The position numbers and the translations under genes were made by a program. Under the pieces are notes generated by a model that searched no databases, was not told where the DNA came from, and was given only the letters and a program-made list of their open reading frames with translations. A stretch of DNA of 64,000 bases from Apostichopus japonicus (Eukaryota; Echinodermata; Holothuroidea; Aspidochirotida; Stichopodidae). Positions 13,346 through 26,757 of this stretch are shown here, one piece after another (the stretch's first letter is position 1; every line of letters starts with the position of its first letter). Location: positions 41,341,631 to 41,405,630 of the forward strand of contig NC_092568.1 of the NCBI RefSeq assembly GCF_037975245.1, given 5' to 3'.

Positions 13346-14199
13346 CAGATATTTCACACTGCCATCTCTAAGTATGTCATCAAGTAACTTAATGACCTTG
13401 TCAGTGTTTGACTCATTCATTCAATGGTCAATATATCTACATGCTACTAAAACCATAATTATTCACAGCTCCAAAGAACAACACATTAAATATTCATAAC
13501 CACTGCTGTTTTGTTAGGAGTAACTACAATGTCTTGCCCAAAAAGCAAAAAAGATTGATATAAATTATGTATTGAAAGTAATTTCTCCATAACCGTATAT
13601 TCACCCTCAATAAAGGGAGAGAAAGGAGAAACCTTTTATTGACAAAGATACTTGTTATTATTATACAATCTGAGCCCTTGCTTCTAATGGCTGTCTCTCT
13701 GTCGTACAAAATCCTATTTCTCTTTGTATGGTTCCAGTCAGAAGCTTGTGGGGTGGCATTCCAAATATTTTATGCATAAATATGAATCCTACCCGTTAGT
13801 GGAGATTATGAGAGTTCATGACAAATATTACAGAATACATGATTGGTTTTCCCAGCTGATTTGATGGAAATAGTCTTCTTCGAGATGTAGCACTGCATGG
13901 CATTCATTTCACTCAATTTCATTAAAATCACGCATGTGTCTTCTTCGTCCTGCTCGGATCCATTTGCAGAAACTGTCTGGAAAAGTTTGATATTTGATAG
14001 CAGAAGGAAACTGCCAAAATATAAAGATTGGCTTTTAAGACTTTAAGAGCCAAAATATTGTGCTGAGGATGAGCAGGAAGAGAGCTGCCTTTGATCAAGC
14101 AAAGTAAAAATGGCTTAGTGTCATTGTGGCTTAGTTTGCTAGACGTGTACGACGTAGTGAGAAAGTACAACAGAATGCAAACAGCAACACGTTTAACGG
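13346..14199. other. gene-free stretch
   Basis: No supported exon, RNA or repeat. Confidence 0.45.
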
Positions 14200-14610
14200 A
14201 TGAAAGATGTCATTTAGATAAAGTGAACAAAGTAGAGGTGGTGGGTTGAGGGGGGAATGAACAACTGGGATAGGCAGGACAAGATGGGCAAATAACAACT
14301 GGAAGAGATGGGATTGGGGCATGCAGGGGGGTGGAGGATCAGTGGGTTTGGAGAATGAACAATTGGAAGAGGTGAGGTGCATGGGGAATGAAGAACTGGG
14401 ATAAATGGATTTGTTCAACAAACAACTAGAAGCGATGGGATTGGGGAATGAACTAAAAAAGTGGGCTTGGAAAGATAGGTTTGGAAATTTGGGAATTAAC
14501 TGGGAGAGGTGGCCAGAGAGAATGCATTGGGTGAGATGGGCTGATTGAGTAAAATAGAAGAGATTGCTTTGTGGGGTGGGAGGGATTTAGTTGAGAGAGA
14601 GAGAGAGGTT
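14200..14610. repeat. degenerate purine-rich repeat
   Basis: Phrases such as GGGGAATGAACAACTGG and AAGAGATGGGATTGGGG recur roughly every 30-70 bases, ending near a short GA run at 14595-14608. It looks like an old, decayed minisatellite. Confidence 0.55.
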
Positions 14611-15445
14611 GGAGACTTCTAGTATTATGGTATGTTGTTTTTGGTTAAGGTACAACACAACTAATCAGTCGATCCATCAAAGTTTGCTTCCTGGACTGTT
14701 GGTACAACTAGTCATTCCGTCATTGAAGTAATTGATCAACAGGTTCGTGCAGAAAGTTGAAGATTTCCAATAATCTAGTAGCGATGAGGACAAACTACAT
14801 TTGCATTCTGGTTTGCTTCTTGCTTGAATTCAAAGAAGCCCTAACTGAACTTTGTGCATAAAGTAGCATATCCAAGGTATCGTGTAACCCTTTAAAGTCA
14901 TTCCATGAGTAATATGAGCAGCTGTTAGATTATCGGAGACAAGAGTTTTGAGTAGAAAGTTTGAGAGCTGGGCCCCAATCAATACTGTTAGACATGTCCT
15001 TGAGGATTCATGTATGCTTAGACATGTTAGATGAATATTGTATTGAAATGAAACAATACAGAGATATGAAATGCCGTCTTTAAAGCAGAAATCTGTGTTG
15101 GTTTGTTAGTATACCAATAACAAAAAAAAGGAAGCTTTGAGCCTCAAAAAATTTATAAAGAAACTTTGGTTCAAATGTTTGCTATGTTTTGGGGTTTTTT
15201 TGTCAAATAGTACTTTTTACAGAATTTTTTCTTCCAGACAATTCAGAATGTGATGAGAATTTGATGGAATATATACTTTGAACTCAAATCTCAATTGTCA
15301 TTTCATTTTGGTGATTTTAATTTTCCCAAAAAAATATACCAAAAACCAAATTAAAAGATGTCCAAAGTCTTTGAAGCTTAATTGTTCCTAATTATTAGAA
15401 ATGGAATTTGACGAGGGTGTAGAGACAGTGGGAATTGCAATGGAA
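14611..15445. other. gene-free stretch
   Basis: No supported gene. It includes A/T homopolymer-rich sequence near 15120-15360. Confidence 0.45.
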
Positions 15446-15838
15446 TGGCACTGTAGTGTTGATGGCACTGTAGTGTTGATGGCACTGTAGCGTTGATGGC
15501 ACTGTAGCGTTGATGGCACTGTAGCGTTGATGGCCCTGTAGCTTTGATGGCACTGTAGCGTTGATGGCACTGTAGCGTACTGTGCGTTGATGGCACTTTA
15601 GCATTGATGGCACTGTAGCGTTGATGGCACTGTAGCATTGATGGCATTGTAGCATTTGATGGCACTGTAGCATTGATGGCACTGTAGCGTTGATGGCACT
15701 GTAGCGTTGATGGCACTGTAGCGTACTGTGCGTTGATGGCACTTTAACATTGATGGCACTGTAGCGTTGATGGCACTGTAGCGTTGATGGCACTGTAGCG
15801 TTGATGGCACTGTAGCGTTTGATGGTACTGTAGCATTG
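15446..15838. repeat. 17-bp minisatellite, about 23 copies
   Basis: The unit is GATGGCACTGTAGCGTT with C/T changes at the CG position. A longer variant containing GCGTACTGTGCGTT appears at about 15567 and 15720. The two are roughly 153 bp apart, so a block of about nine units has been duplicated as a whole. Three units make 51 bp, which keeps all minus frames open; those frames are artefacts. Confidence 0.9.
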
Positions 15839-16948
15839 ATGACGAGCTAGCAAACCAATGTTAAACAGATTGCTTGATGATTGATATAATTCCGTTCATT
15901 ACTAACACTGAAACTGTGAAAACCGATAGCTGAGTAGAGTGAACCTCGACTAAGTGAGTAAGTTTGACACTGCTCTGTCAGCTGAAAATCTCCGCTGTTT
16001 GCCTCTTCTGTCCCTCTCTATTTACTGGATGACTTAATTAACTTTGCAGATACCTCTCTCATTGACAGACAGTTACGTGACCATGGTGTGAAATTCCCCT
16101 TTTAAGCAATCACTGCGTCTGTTAATAATAAATTAAAGCAATGTGTCAAAAATCAAAATTACAGCCGCCGCTGAGAGGTCAGTAGCCTGGCACAGATCTT
16201 GACTTAATTTGCAGCAGCTCGTAGGAGATGTAAGTGATCCAGGAATGTTTTAAGACAAAGAAAAATTGATCAAGAAAAGAGTTTAAAATCCCAAAAACTG
16301 CACCAAGAAAGGGGTTCCAAAAACTCTACAACTAGAGATTTCAAAATCCAAGTTTAATGTAACATCAACTAAGCATGGGACCTGATGAAAAAAAGCTGGG
16401 TCAATCTATTGTTCTTTTGGGTTGTTTTGTTTTTTTGTTGTTTTTTTTGTTCCCAAATACAATTATAGCTGACATTTTCAATGTTTAACATATTCACAGA
16501 GGTCTCTACACACGCAAGCTTGGAAAATACAGCAGTCACTGAATGGTAATATACACTGTGAGGCAGGGCTTAACTAAACCAATAGCACTCTACTGGTAGG
16601 GTCTTGAACAGACAAGCAGTTTTGAGTTTCACTTAAATGAATCACTCAATAATTTTTGTTGCATATAGAACAAGGTTTTCATTTTCTTGGGACTGTATTC
16701 TTCCTATTTCCTGTTAACACAGTCCTTACCTGTAAGATTTCAGAGGTAGTGATCCATGGTTTCTTGTGATGTACGGAAGCCTTCAGGTGCACAATAAAGT
16801 TGTCCGCAGAAATCTGATCAGAGTCAGATGGTAAAAGGAATAACAAGGTTAAAGAGTTACAAACTATAGTAAGAGAACAAGTAAAAGCCAACAGGAGAAC
16901 AGAAGAACTCCTCAGTACTACTGTAACCACTTTTCACTTTAGATGAAG
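15839..16948. other. gene-free stretch
   Basis: No supported exon, RNA gene or element. It contains a T-rich run near 16420-16450. Confidence 0.45.
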
Positions 16949-17390
16949 TTCATAACCATTTCTAGTGTAGTGGTTATTTCAGTCTAGATAAACTTGATTT
17001 GCTTTTCTAGTGTAGTTGTAATTCGGTTCAATTAAAAGATTCCATTACTTGTATAGTCGTTATTCGGTTCAATTAAATGATTCCATTACTGGTGTAGTCT
17101 TTATTCGGTTCAATTAAATGATTCGATTACTAGTGTAGTCGTTATTCGGTTCAATTAAATGATTCCATTACTTGTGTAGTCGTTATTCAGTTCAATTAAA
17201 TGATTCCATTACTGGTGTAGTCGTTATTCGGTTCAATTAAATGATTCCATTACTGGTGTAGTAATTATTCGGTTCATTTAAATGATTCCATTACTAGTGT
17301 AGTCGTTATGGAGTTCATACCCATTTCTAGTAAAGTCATTATTCCGTCTAGATAAACTTGATTTGCTTTTCTAGTGTAGTTGTTATTCCT
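16949..17390. repeat. 41-bp minisatellite flanked by a direct repeat
   Basis: Seven copies of a 41-bp unit, GTGTAGTCGTTATTCGGTTC followed by AATTAAATGATTCCATTACTG. The array is bracketed by two copies of a related 65-75 bp sequence at 16949-17012 and 17312-17386, both containing TCTAGATAAACTTGATTTGC. Confidence 0.88.
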
Positions 17391-18026
17391 TGCAAACTGC
17401 TTGCTCTGTTTGCCCTCTACCGTCTACCGATTGATTTTCCTTTTCACGTTTGTGTTTCCTCGCGTCGACACCTCACAACTTGAACCGAAGGTGCAAAAGA
17501 AGATAAATGTTTGCCAAAGTTACCAAAATTATGTGTGTGCAGGTGACAGGCAGATGACTTCATTGTCTTGGCTTGTGCTGCTCATTAAATTCCACAGGGA
17601 ACGTGAGCCCTCTCTGTGTTTTTTCCTCACCCAAAATGAGTTGAAGCGTCAATGCAATCTGTTTATTCAAGAACTAGCCAGTATTTGCTCTGGGAAGGTG
17701 GGTTGGATTTTTTGACGGTTTTTGACAAACAGTCGAGAAAGTCTGCTTTCTCTGCGAGGAAATTGAGCCCCTGTTGTACTATGCAGTTGCTAAGGAACCT
17801 TTTGTTAGTAAGGGAAATAGGTTTTCTCTTTATAAATGTGGTTCCCTGATTGATCATAAAATTGCAACGATAAACAGAGTTCAGCAGAGATGAGACTCAT
17901 GTCCATGGATAGAGATTCATTGGTCTGCTGAAACTCTTATTTCGGTAACAGTTACATCATATTGTGAACTTTTAAGTATTTTAAGCAGCATTTGGACTTG
18001 ATTTTTTAAATTGTTGATTCTGTTCA
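17391..18026. other. gene-free stretch
   Basis: Small open frames on both strands but no domain and no clear splice signals. Confidence 0.4.
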
Positions 18027-18475
18027 AATTAACCTACATCCTATGACATAACATGTCCTGAGCTTGTGTAGCCAACTTGTAATACTTACATCCTATGACA
18101 TTATAGGGCCTAAGCTTGTGTAGCCAACTTATAATACTTACATCTTATGACATTACAGGTCATGAGCTTGTTTAGCCAACTTATAATACTTACATTCTAT
18201 GACATTACAGGTCATGAGCTCGTGTAGCCAACTTATAATACTTACATCTTATGACATTATAGGTCCTGAACTTGTGTAGCCAAGTTATAATACTAACATC
18301 CTATGACATAACAGGGCCTAAGCTATGTAGCCAACTTCAATACTATGGCATTACAGGTCCTGAGCTTGTGTAGCCAACTTAAACTTACATCCTATGACAT
18401 TATAGGGCCTAAGCTTAGGTAGCCAACTTATGATACTTACATCCTATGACATGACAGCTTGTGTAGCCAACTTAC
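18027..18475. repeat. about 52-bp minisatellite, nine copies
   Basis: Units contain CTTACATCCTATGACATTA, then CAGGTCCTGAGCTTGTGTAG, then CCAACTTATAATA. The later copies are shortened by small deletions. Confidence 0.88.
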
Positions 18476-21227
18476 ATATAAAATTAATTAAATGAAATGT
18501 TTGGCGATTTGGAACTGCTTTATTCATATTATCATGTGATCAAATGGACTTATTAGAGGTTTATTACTTAGTTGTACTGTAACTAACATTCTCAGAATGC
18601 TTCTGAGTGTTTGTTGTTGTTGCTGTTGTTTCTTCGTGTTGTTTAATTTATTTGAGCAGCTCTTCTTTGTCGGTTTAGCGATAAAGTACCGTCGGTAGTA
18701 CTAGCACCCCATTGCCAATCTTAGCCGTACTGTTGAAAGAGCTTGAGACTGAATACAAAGGAACAATCAAGAGTCAGTTGTTTCTAACTTCAGTTTAGTC
18801 TTGTTTCTCTCATGCTTCAAACGGTTACCAAACAAAGTCTTATCACTTGAATTTGAACTGTAGAAAGAAAAACTTGCATCTATCTAAAACTGTTGCATAT
18901 AAAGGCAGATAATGAACAAACAGATTGCATGTAACCATTGTTCATATTTTATCTACCTCCTTTTCTACCAGACTTCTCCGAGGATGAAATGCTTTTCTTG
19001 TGTGTGTGTTTTTTCTTTTTTGTTTTCTTTTTGGTTTACGATGTTGAGAAGCACCAGCTTTATTAAAGTCAGACCTTCATTAGCTAATAAAATCTCATTA
19101 TTCCTGTTTCATTTCAATCTAGATTTTGGGCCTTATTGATCTAAAATAAACTGTATTCATCCTTTTCAAAACAAAACCCTAGGCTGTGATAACGTCTCTT
19201 GTCTGCCTATTCTCTTTTTGATAAATCGAAAAGTTATTGTATCCATTTTGTAATTTCATATCAGATTCAGGGGGAAAAAAAGATTGTTTATTAAAGAAAG
19301 GTCTTTCTAGTTAGTTGTACAGTGAACAAGGTCAGATATCTTGAAAAGGGCTCATTGGTATGTATAGATCTCATATCTGCATGAGCTGAGGGCCCTTCTA
19401 CCAACAGCTAGTACATTTACGATCATCGACATGCTAGAAATGAGATTATTCTATCTTAAATTTTGAAAAGTTATCCTGAAAGTCCTAAGCATATATTATG
19501 CTCCCATTGATTTAAGATTTGGGAAAAACTTTTCACCAGACTGAATTGAAAATTCACATTCAGTTGATAATGATGTAGGAAGTTTAAAGGTTGTTCCAAG
19601 AAACTCGGGAAGTAATCAAGTTTGGTAGCAGCTGGGCAGGAAGTCCAGAATCATTGTAGCTGAACGGTTGACCTGTAAGAGGTGCTAGACTAGCTAAAAT
19701 CAGTGAAGAACAGTCATAGAAATAAATGATACTATGTGGGCACGTCTGGTAAAGGTTAAAAGCAGAACTAAACAGTAATATTACAACCAACAAACAGTGA
19801 AAGAAAGAACCAAGTTACATCTAGTATACATACATGCTGTGAAATGCTCTTACCACTCTGCAGTTTAAACTTACAGTAACTTGAATGTAATTATTGTACA
19901 GCAAACCTGAATTATGCTGCTTTATAGACAAATAAAACACTGAGTATTAAATTACCCAACACCTAGCCATCTATGATATTATCCTCCTTCCCACCACATA
20001 CACACACATCTTCCACCTTCATGTCGCCCCCCCCCCCCCCCGCTGCCCCCCCCCCCTGCCTTTCCTCCCTTCCACTTCTATTCTTGACACACTGGGCCAT
20101 ATTTCTTTGGTATGGAATGATTTGTCCTCTGACCTGGAAATGACTAGAGTTTGAATAAATGATTGGTGGAACAGTTGTCCATAATTGATATAAATATGGT
20201 ATCCCACAGTATCACTTTTGCATTTAAAACCTTGGCATCCCAAAGGGACTTTTTGGGAGCCAAAGCTGATTTCATACTTACACCCACAAATGTAAAACTT
20301 CCTTATTGATAAAAACCAAGCTTGGGTTGGAAAATTTATATGATTTATCAGACAGTCTTCATTACAACAACAACAACAACCTTGTCCAACTTAGCAAAAT
20401 GGATTATGGAAAATTTATAGTGTGTTGATGGATTGGTAAAGATAAACATCTGTTTCTGCTTCCTGGGGAGCCTGAATAACTCTCTAAGGACTTTCAGCCA
20501 TCTTGTGGACTTGGTATATTCTGTTACTTCACCATCAGCTATGTGTGGTATGAAAGAATCATACATTGGGAAAGTTAGAAACAGATGAAAAACATAAATT
20601 AAAAGACTAGCAGTGACAGAAGCTGATATGGACATACCAATAGGCTCGCAATAACATAGCAACAACAATCAGTGTGTGTCTGTATGTTAGGCTAGCTGTG
20701 TCCTGTGGGTACTATAGGCATGGTTATATTTTATTGTGGTAGGTATGTGTTTTAGTATAGAAGGTTAACCTAATAGTGGCCTGTCTGTGAAGCCTGGTTG
20801 TTTTCTTATCCCATGGTAGTCTGCTGTTCATCACTCTTCTTTCTCTTTCAAGGTTTGAAGTTATGAATATGTATGGATGCCAGCCTAATGAACAATCACA
20901 CTCCCCATTGGTCAGTTGCAACAGTTGCACACTGTGTGCTTCTCTGTTTCTTCTATGTGTAGAATTAACTACCTTGCTGTATGTATTATACTGATGAATA
21001 TGCATCATCCAATGTACTTTCAGGTCCACTCCCCTCACACCCATCCCCCTGTCCCACCCACTCCCCTTCATTGTAAGCACTGGTGGAATTGACAGTATGA
21101 GCATAATTTTTCTATCAGATAAAGATGAGGATATGTTTATATATTATTGATGGTATGGTTGATTTTGTCAGTTAAGTTTCTCAGTGTCTTTATGATACTG
21201 CTGCCACCATTAGTTACTTGTGTGTTA
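18476..21227. other. gene-free stretch
   Basis: No supported gene. It holds a C-run interrupted by CGCTG at about 20025-20057 and a short CAA repeat near 20365-20380. Confidence 0.45.
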
Positions 21228-21697
21228 GGTTACTTTTACACTAGATCTGGATCTAATCTCCTGCTCAGGATCAGATCCTGTGCTCCAGCTTTAAGGTTGT
21301 AGTATAAATGCAGATCAGATCCGGATCTTATCCTCCAATTTTGATCCTGGGAAGGATCTGATCCCGAGCACAAAATCACATTTTTTGTGGATAAACTCTA
21401 GGATCAACGGTGATCCGAGATCATTGGTGACCTTTACATTATGCAACCACTGACTTCCTCAAGGGAACTTCACTACATGTGCAGTAGCGCACTTAGTGCT
21501 GCATAAAACTGGTGTGTAAATTGAAGTAGTCTGGCAGCCACATCCGCTTTAAATATCACTCGCTGTGCACAGAGAGGATCAGAGCTAAGTGTAAATGTGC
21601 CAGGATCAAGGCATGATCAAGGCATGTTATCATTCACTGATAATGTGATCTACTGATAGGGTCAGGAGCTCAGATCCAGGTTTATTGTAAAAGCACC
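21228..21697. mobile_element. inverted-repeat element (MITE-like), 470 bp, unclassified
   Basis: The left end GGTTACTTTTACA...CTGGATCT...CTCCTG matches the reverse complement of the right end, GGTGCTTTTACA...CTGGATCT...CTCCTG, over about 40 bp with a few mismatches. The interior is rich in GGATC/GATCC motifs. I see no coding sequence and no clear target-site duplication, so the superfamily is not assigned. Confidence 0.6.
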
Positions 21698-22779
21698 GGT
21701 AGCCCTCCCTGACCCTTCAGCTATACCTATGACCCTGGATGTATGCCTGCCAAATATAAGTCATACGGTCTGCCAGTCCCAGTCCACCAGACATCTATTT
21801 GACCTTTATTGTTCTCATATGTAGTATTCTGTAATTTGTGATATCTATATCAGTAATTCTGCACTCTATTGGTATCAGACTCCCATACATTATAAAGATT
21901 TATATGATTACTTTGCTTCTGAAATTCTTTGTAATATTTGACCAACTATTTTCTCAAAATAACTAATAAATTGACTGCAGATCATTATATTTACAAAGGC
22001 TTTGGCCAGTAATAATAGATTGTTCGTAAATGAAACTGTGGATGCAGTCTTCAATAGAACTTGTGGTAACCCTGGACGAGGGTAGTACTCGGTGAGGTTT
22101 GATAGAAGTCTGATTGTTGTAGGCGGCCTTGTATCGGGGCTAATTTCCCTGCCGCTACTTGCAGGACTGTATAAACACGGGCAAGAATTGTATGAATGAA
22201 TCAAGCCAAACATAGCAACTGTCATAACCTTCTTGTCAGCTTTAAACATGTTTATGGAAGCCGGCAGTCTGCGCTTTGGTAATCAGATTAAGTGAGTTTG
22301 TTTTGGCCTCCTCAGAAGATGACAAGCTCTCTGAAGACCAGTTTGAGTCTCTCCGCTGCTATGTTAGCTAACATAAACATGATCTTTCTCGTCAGTGTTC
22401 AACACACCTGGACGATCACGATTGGTCTATATACATTTTGCCAATCTTTCTCTGCAGTGCAGATCATTTGATGAAATTATCTTTCTGCTTATTTCACAGA
22501 GAGTAGTAGCATTCCAAGGTGACTCTTGAGAAGTTGTATTGATTTGTGATGAGTAGATTCACGAACACATTCATGACATGCATCTTTTTTAAAAACAAAA
22601 TTAAATAAAAGATATTTCTCTGTATTTTTTCTTAATTTTCAGTGTTGTCTATGATTAACATCCTCTGCATAAATTATTATTATTATTGGTGGCTTGAAGC
22701 AGTTGTTTTCATTCAAATGAGCATTAATGGGTTGATATACTGTGGTAGTACCATGGTGGTAGTACTAATGTAGCTGGGT
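21698..22779. other. gene-free stretch
   Basis: No supported exon, RNA gene or repeat. Confidence 0.45.
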
Positions 22780-23160
22780 ATTACAGAAGCAGTTTATATC
22801 TAAATAGTATCATCATTGGAGTGTCTCTAAGGGTTAACGGATCACAGAATTAGATGCAGTTACTATAGTAACAGTTTACATCTACATAGAATAATCATTG
22901 GAGTGGATCACAGAATTAGTTATAGTTACTATTGTAACAGTTTAGATCTACATAGTATCATCATTGGAGTGGATCACAGAATTAGTTATAGTTACTATAG
23001 TAACAGTTTATGATCTACAAAGTATCATCATTGGAGTGGATCACAGAATTAGTTATAGTTACTATAGTAACAGTTTAGATCTACATAGTATCATCATTGG
23101 AGTGTCTCTATTCCAAGGTTTAACCGATCACAGAATTAGTTGTAGTTACTATGGTTACTT
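22780..23160. repeat. about 66-bp minisatellite, five to six copies
   Basis: Units contain ATAGTAACAGTTTAGATCTA, CATAGTATCATCATTGGAGT and GGATCACAGAATTAGTT. The outer copies carry an extra GTCTCTA-type insertion shared by the first and last units. Confidence 0.85.
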
Positions 23161-24395
23161 GGTCATTTCATAGCATATTTGTGGCATTAATTACATGTCA
23201 TTAAATCAGACTTAATCAAGTCTTCAGCTTTGGTTATAGAATGGCTTAAGCACCAGAACCACATGACACAGACAACAAAATATTTTAGTCTTTACTCTTT
23301 TCAAGTGAGAGTTGTTATATCGCTATTGGTTCATGTAAATTACATCATCGGCGAGTGGGTCATATTAACGCAGATCAGAGCATTTATCAAAGAGCTATTC
23401 TCATAAAAAGAATAATGTTGCGAGCCTTCCAGCCTCCCTAGCTATCAATACTCCCTTACATATAGCAATAAATCTAGGTATGTAAATCCATCATATGATC
23501 TTACTGGTGCCTATATAATCTAGGCTGTAGAATCTCCACCAAAACACATTCCAAGCACCCAACATTTGTCAGCAGTTTTGGGTTGTTGTGTTCGACTATA
23601 TTATGACATTATACTGTACATTATTCTGTGTTATCATCTATCATCGTATTCTTCATCTACCTGTCTGGCTGCTTGCGTCTTCGTCTAGCCATTCCATTTG
23701 CTAAATTAATGTTTAGCTTTCCCAGTTGCCTTCTTTCTTTTTCTGTTCTGGTGTCTAGTTTTGGTTTCTCTTCCCTGAGAGGATGAGAGAGACCACTGGT
23801 ATTGTATATAACTTGTCATCAGTTCTAACATTAATAACAGCATACGTGTGCAACTATTTTAACTGTAATAAAGGCCATGTTCACTTCTAGTCATTAGAAA
23901 GACATTTCAGAGGTTCTACATATATATGGCAAATCAGGAGAGATTTTCATGAATGCATAAGTTCACTTCACTTGGCCTATTTATCCTGCAACTCCTTCCT
24001 TCCCCCTCCCCCTTCACGAGAATGGAGGTGAATACTTAATGTGCTTAATATGCATACACGAGGATTTATTTGAACATTTGTTGCATAAGCTATTATGGAG
24101 TAAGTTTTTTTTATTGAAGGAACACATTCATTTATCCATCCAGTCCTTAGCAATTATTTTGGTTGATTTAATTCTACAGTGATCTTGATTGGGAATAAGA
24201 GACCATCAAGATATTTTGTTTTGCCTCAAGGCAACAGCTTACCAATGCATTCACAGAACAGTTTTAATATTTGTGAACTGTCTAAACCCTATAGCTCTAT
24301 GAAACATGGGCAAGGAAAGAAGCATTGAATAACATTAATTAAATTACATTAATTACATTGTCACTCCAGTAACTATGTTAATTAATACAACCAGT
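23161..24395. other. gene-free stretch
   Basis: No supported gene, RNA or element. Confidence 0.45.
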
Positions 24396-26757
24396 ATGAA
24401 ATATTCCTTTTTTACATAAGAGATATAAATAATGCAGTGTTAGTAACTAGGTTACCTATAAAGATTATGAAGTATTGTTACATTAGAGGTATAAATAAAA
24501 CAGTGTTAGTCACTAGGTTACCTATGAACATTGTTAAGTATTGTTACATTAGAGGTATAAATAATGCAGTGTTAGTCACTAGGTTACCTATGAACATTAT
24601 GAAGTATTGTTACATTAGAGGTATAAATAAAACAGTGTTAGTCACTAGGTTACCTATGAACATTATGAAGTATTGTTACATTAGAGGTATAAATAAAACA
24701 GTGTTAGTCACTAGGTTACCTATGAACATTATGAAGTATTGTTACATTAGAGGTATAAATAAAACAATGTTAGTCACTAGGTTACCTATGAACATTATGA
24801 AGTATTGTTACATTAGAGGTATAAATAAAACAGTGTTAGTCACTAGGTTACCTATGAACATTATGAAGTATTGTTACATTAGAGGTATAAATAAAACAGT
24901 GTTAGTCACTAGGTTACCTATGAACATTATGAAGTATTGTTACATTAGAGGTATAAATAAAACAATGTTAGTCACTAGGTTACCTATGAACATTATGAAG
25001 TATTGTTACATTAGAGGTATAAATAAAACAATGTTAGTCACTAGGTTACCTATGAACATTATGAAGTATTGTTACATTAGAGGTATAAATAAAACAATGT
25101 TAGTCACTAGGTTACCTATGAACATTATGAAGTATTGTTACATTAGAGGTATAAATAAAACAATGTTAGTCACTAGGTTACCTATGAACATTATGAAGTA
25201 TTGTTTCATTAGAGGTATAAATAAAACAATGTTAGTCACTAGGTTACCTATGAACATTATGAAGTATTGTTACATTAGAGGTATAAATAAAACAATGTTA
25301 GTCACTAGGTTACCTATGAACATTATGAAGTATTGTTACATTAGAGGTATAAATAAAACAATGTTAGTCACTAGGTTACCTATGAACATTATGAAGTATT
25401 GTTACATTAGAGGTATAAATAAAACAGTGTTAGTCACTAGGTTACCTATGAACATTATGAAGTATTGTTTCATTAGAGGTATAAATAAAACAATGTTAGT
25501 CACTAGGTTACCTATGAACATTATGAAGTATTGTTACATTAGAGGTATAAATAAAACAGTGTTAGTCACTAGGTTACCTATGAACATTATGAAGTATTGT
25601 TACATTAGAGGTATAAATAAAACAGTTTTAGTCACTAGGTTACCTATGAACATTATGAAGTATTGTTACATTAGAGGTATAAATAAAACAGTGTTAGTCA
25701 CTAGGTTACCTATGAACATTATGAAGTATTGTTACATTAGAGGTATAAATAAAACAGTGTTAGTCACTAGGTTACCTATGAACATTATGAAGTATTGTTA
25801 CATTAGAGGTATAAATAAAACAATGTTAGTCACTAGGTTACCTATGAACATTATGAAGTATTGTTACATTAGAGGTATAAATAAAACAGTGTTAGTCACT
25901 AGGTTACCTATGAACATTATGAAGTATTGTTTCATTAGAGGTATAAATAAAACAATGTTAGTCACTAGGTTACCTATGAACATTATGAAGTATTGTTACA
26001 TTAGAGGTATAAATAAAACAGTGTTAGTCACTAGGTTACCTATGAACATTATGAAGTATTGTTTCATTAGAGGTATAAATAAAACAGTGTTAGTCACTAG
26101 GTTACCTATGAACATTATGAAGTATTGTTACATTAGAGGTATAAATAAAACAGTGTTAGTCACTAGGTTACCTATGAACATTATGAAGTATTGTTACATT
26201 AGAGGTATAAATAAAACAGTGTTAGTCACTAGGTTACCTATGAACATTATGAAGTATTGTTACATTAGAGGTATAAATAAAACAATGTTAGTCACTAGGT
26301 TACCTATGAACATTATGAAGTATTGTTACATTAGAGGTATAAATAAAACAATGTTAGTCACTAGGTTACCTATGAACATTATGAAGTATTGTTTCATTAG
26401 AGGTATAAATAAAACAATGTTAGTCACTAGGTTACCTATGAACATTATGAAGTATTGTTACATTAGAGGTATAAATAAAACAATGTTAGTCACTAGGTTA
26501 CCTATGAACATTATGAAGTATTGTTACATTAGAGGTATAAATAAAACAGTGTTAGTCACTAGGTTACCTATGAACATTATGAAATATCCCTTCTTCATAT
26601 AGGAGATATAACAAATGCAATGTTAGTCACTAGATTATGTATGAACATGAAATGTTTCTTGTTACATTAGAGGTATGTTTAATGTAATGTTGGCTACGTA
26701 CAGTAGTAGGTTACCTAGGAATAGTATAAGAAGTATTCCTTGTTTCATCAGGTTGCA
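24396..26757. repeat. 66-bp minisatellite, about 33 near-identical copies plus diverged edges
   Basis: The unit runs through GTTAGTCACTAGGTTACC, TATGAACATTATGAAGTATT, GTTACATTAGAGGTATAAAT and AAAACAGT. The core copies differ mainly at two positions, CAGTG/CAATG and GTTACATT/GTTTCATT. The edge copies (24396-24600 and 26580-26757) are clearly more diverged, as expected from homogenisation by unequal exchange. The 66-bp length keeps one plus-strand frame open for 721 codons (24437-26602). Both common variants change the amino acid, and there is no promoter, splice or domain support, so it is not called as a gene. Confidence 0.93.

Noticed and set aside
15378-15853. CRISPR-like appearance of regularly spaced repeats, here and in other arrays
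   Set aside because: The units are contiguous with no unique spacers and the host is an animal; these are minisatellites.
24437-26602. 721-codon open frame on the + strand
   Set aside because: It is the 66-bp minisatellite read in the one stop-free frame. Common variants change amino acids, and there is no promoter, splice or domain evidence.
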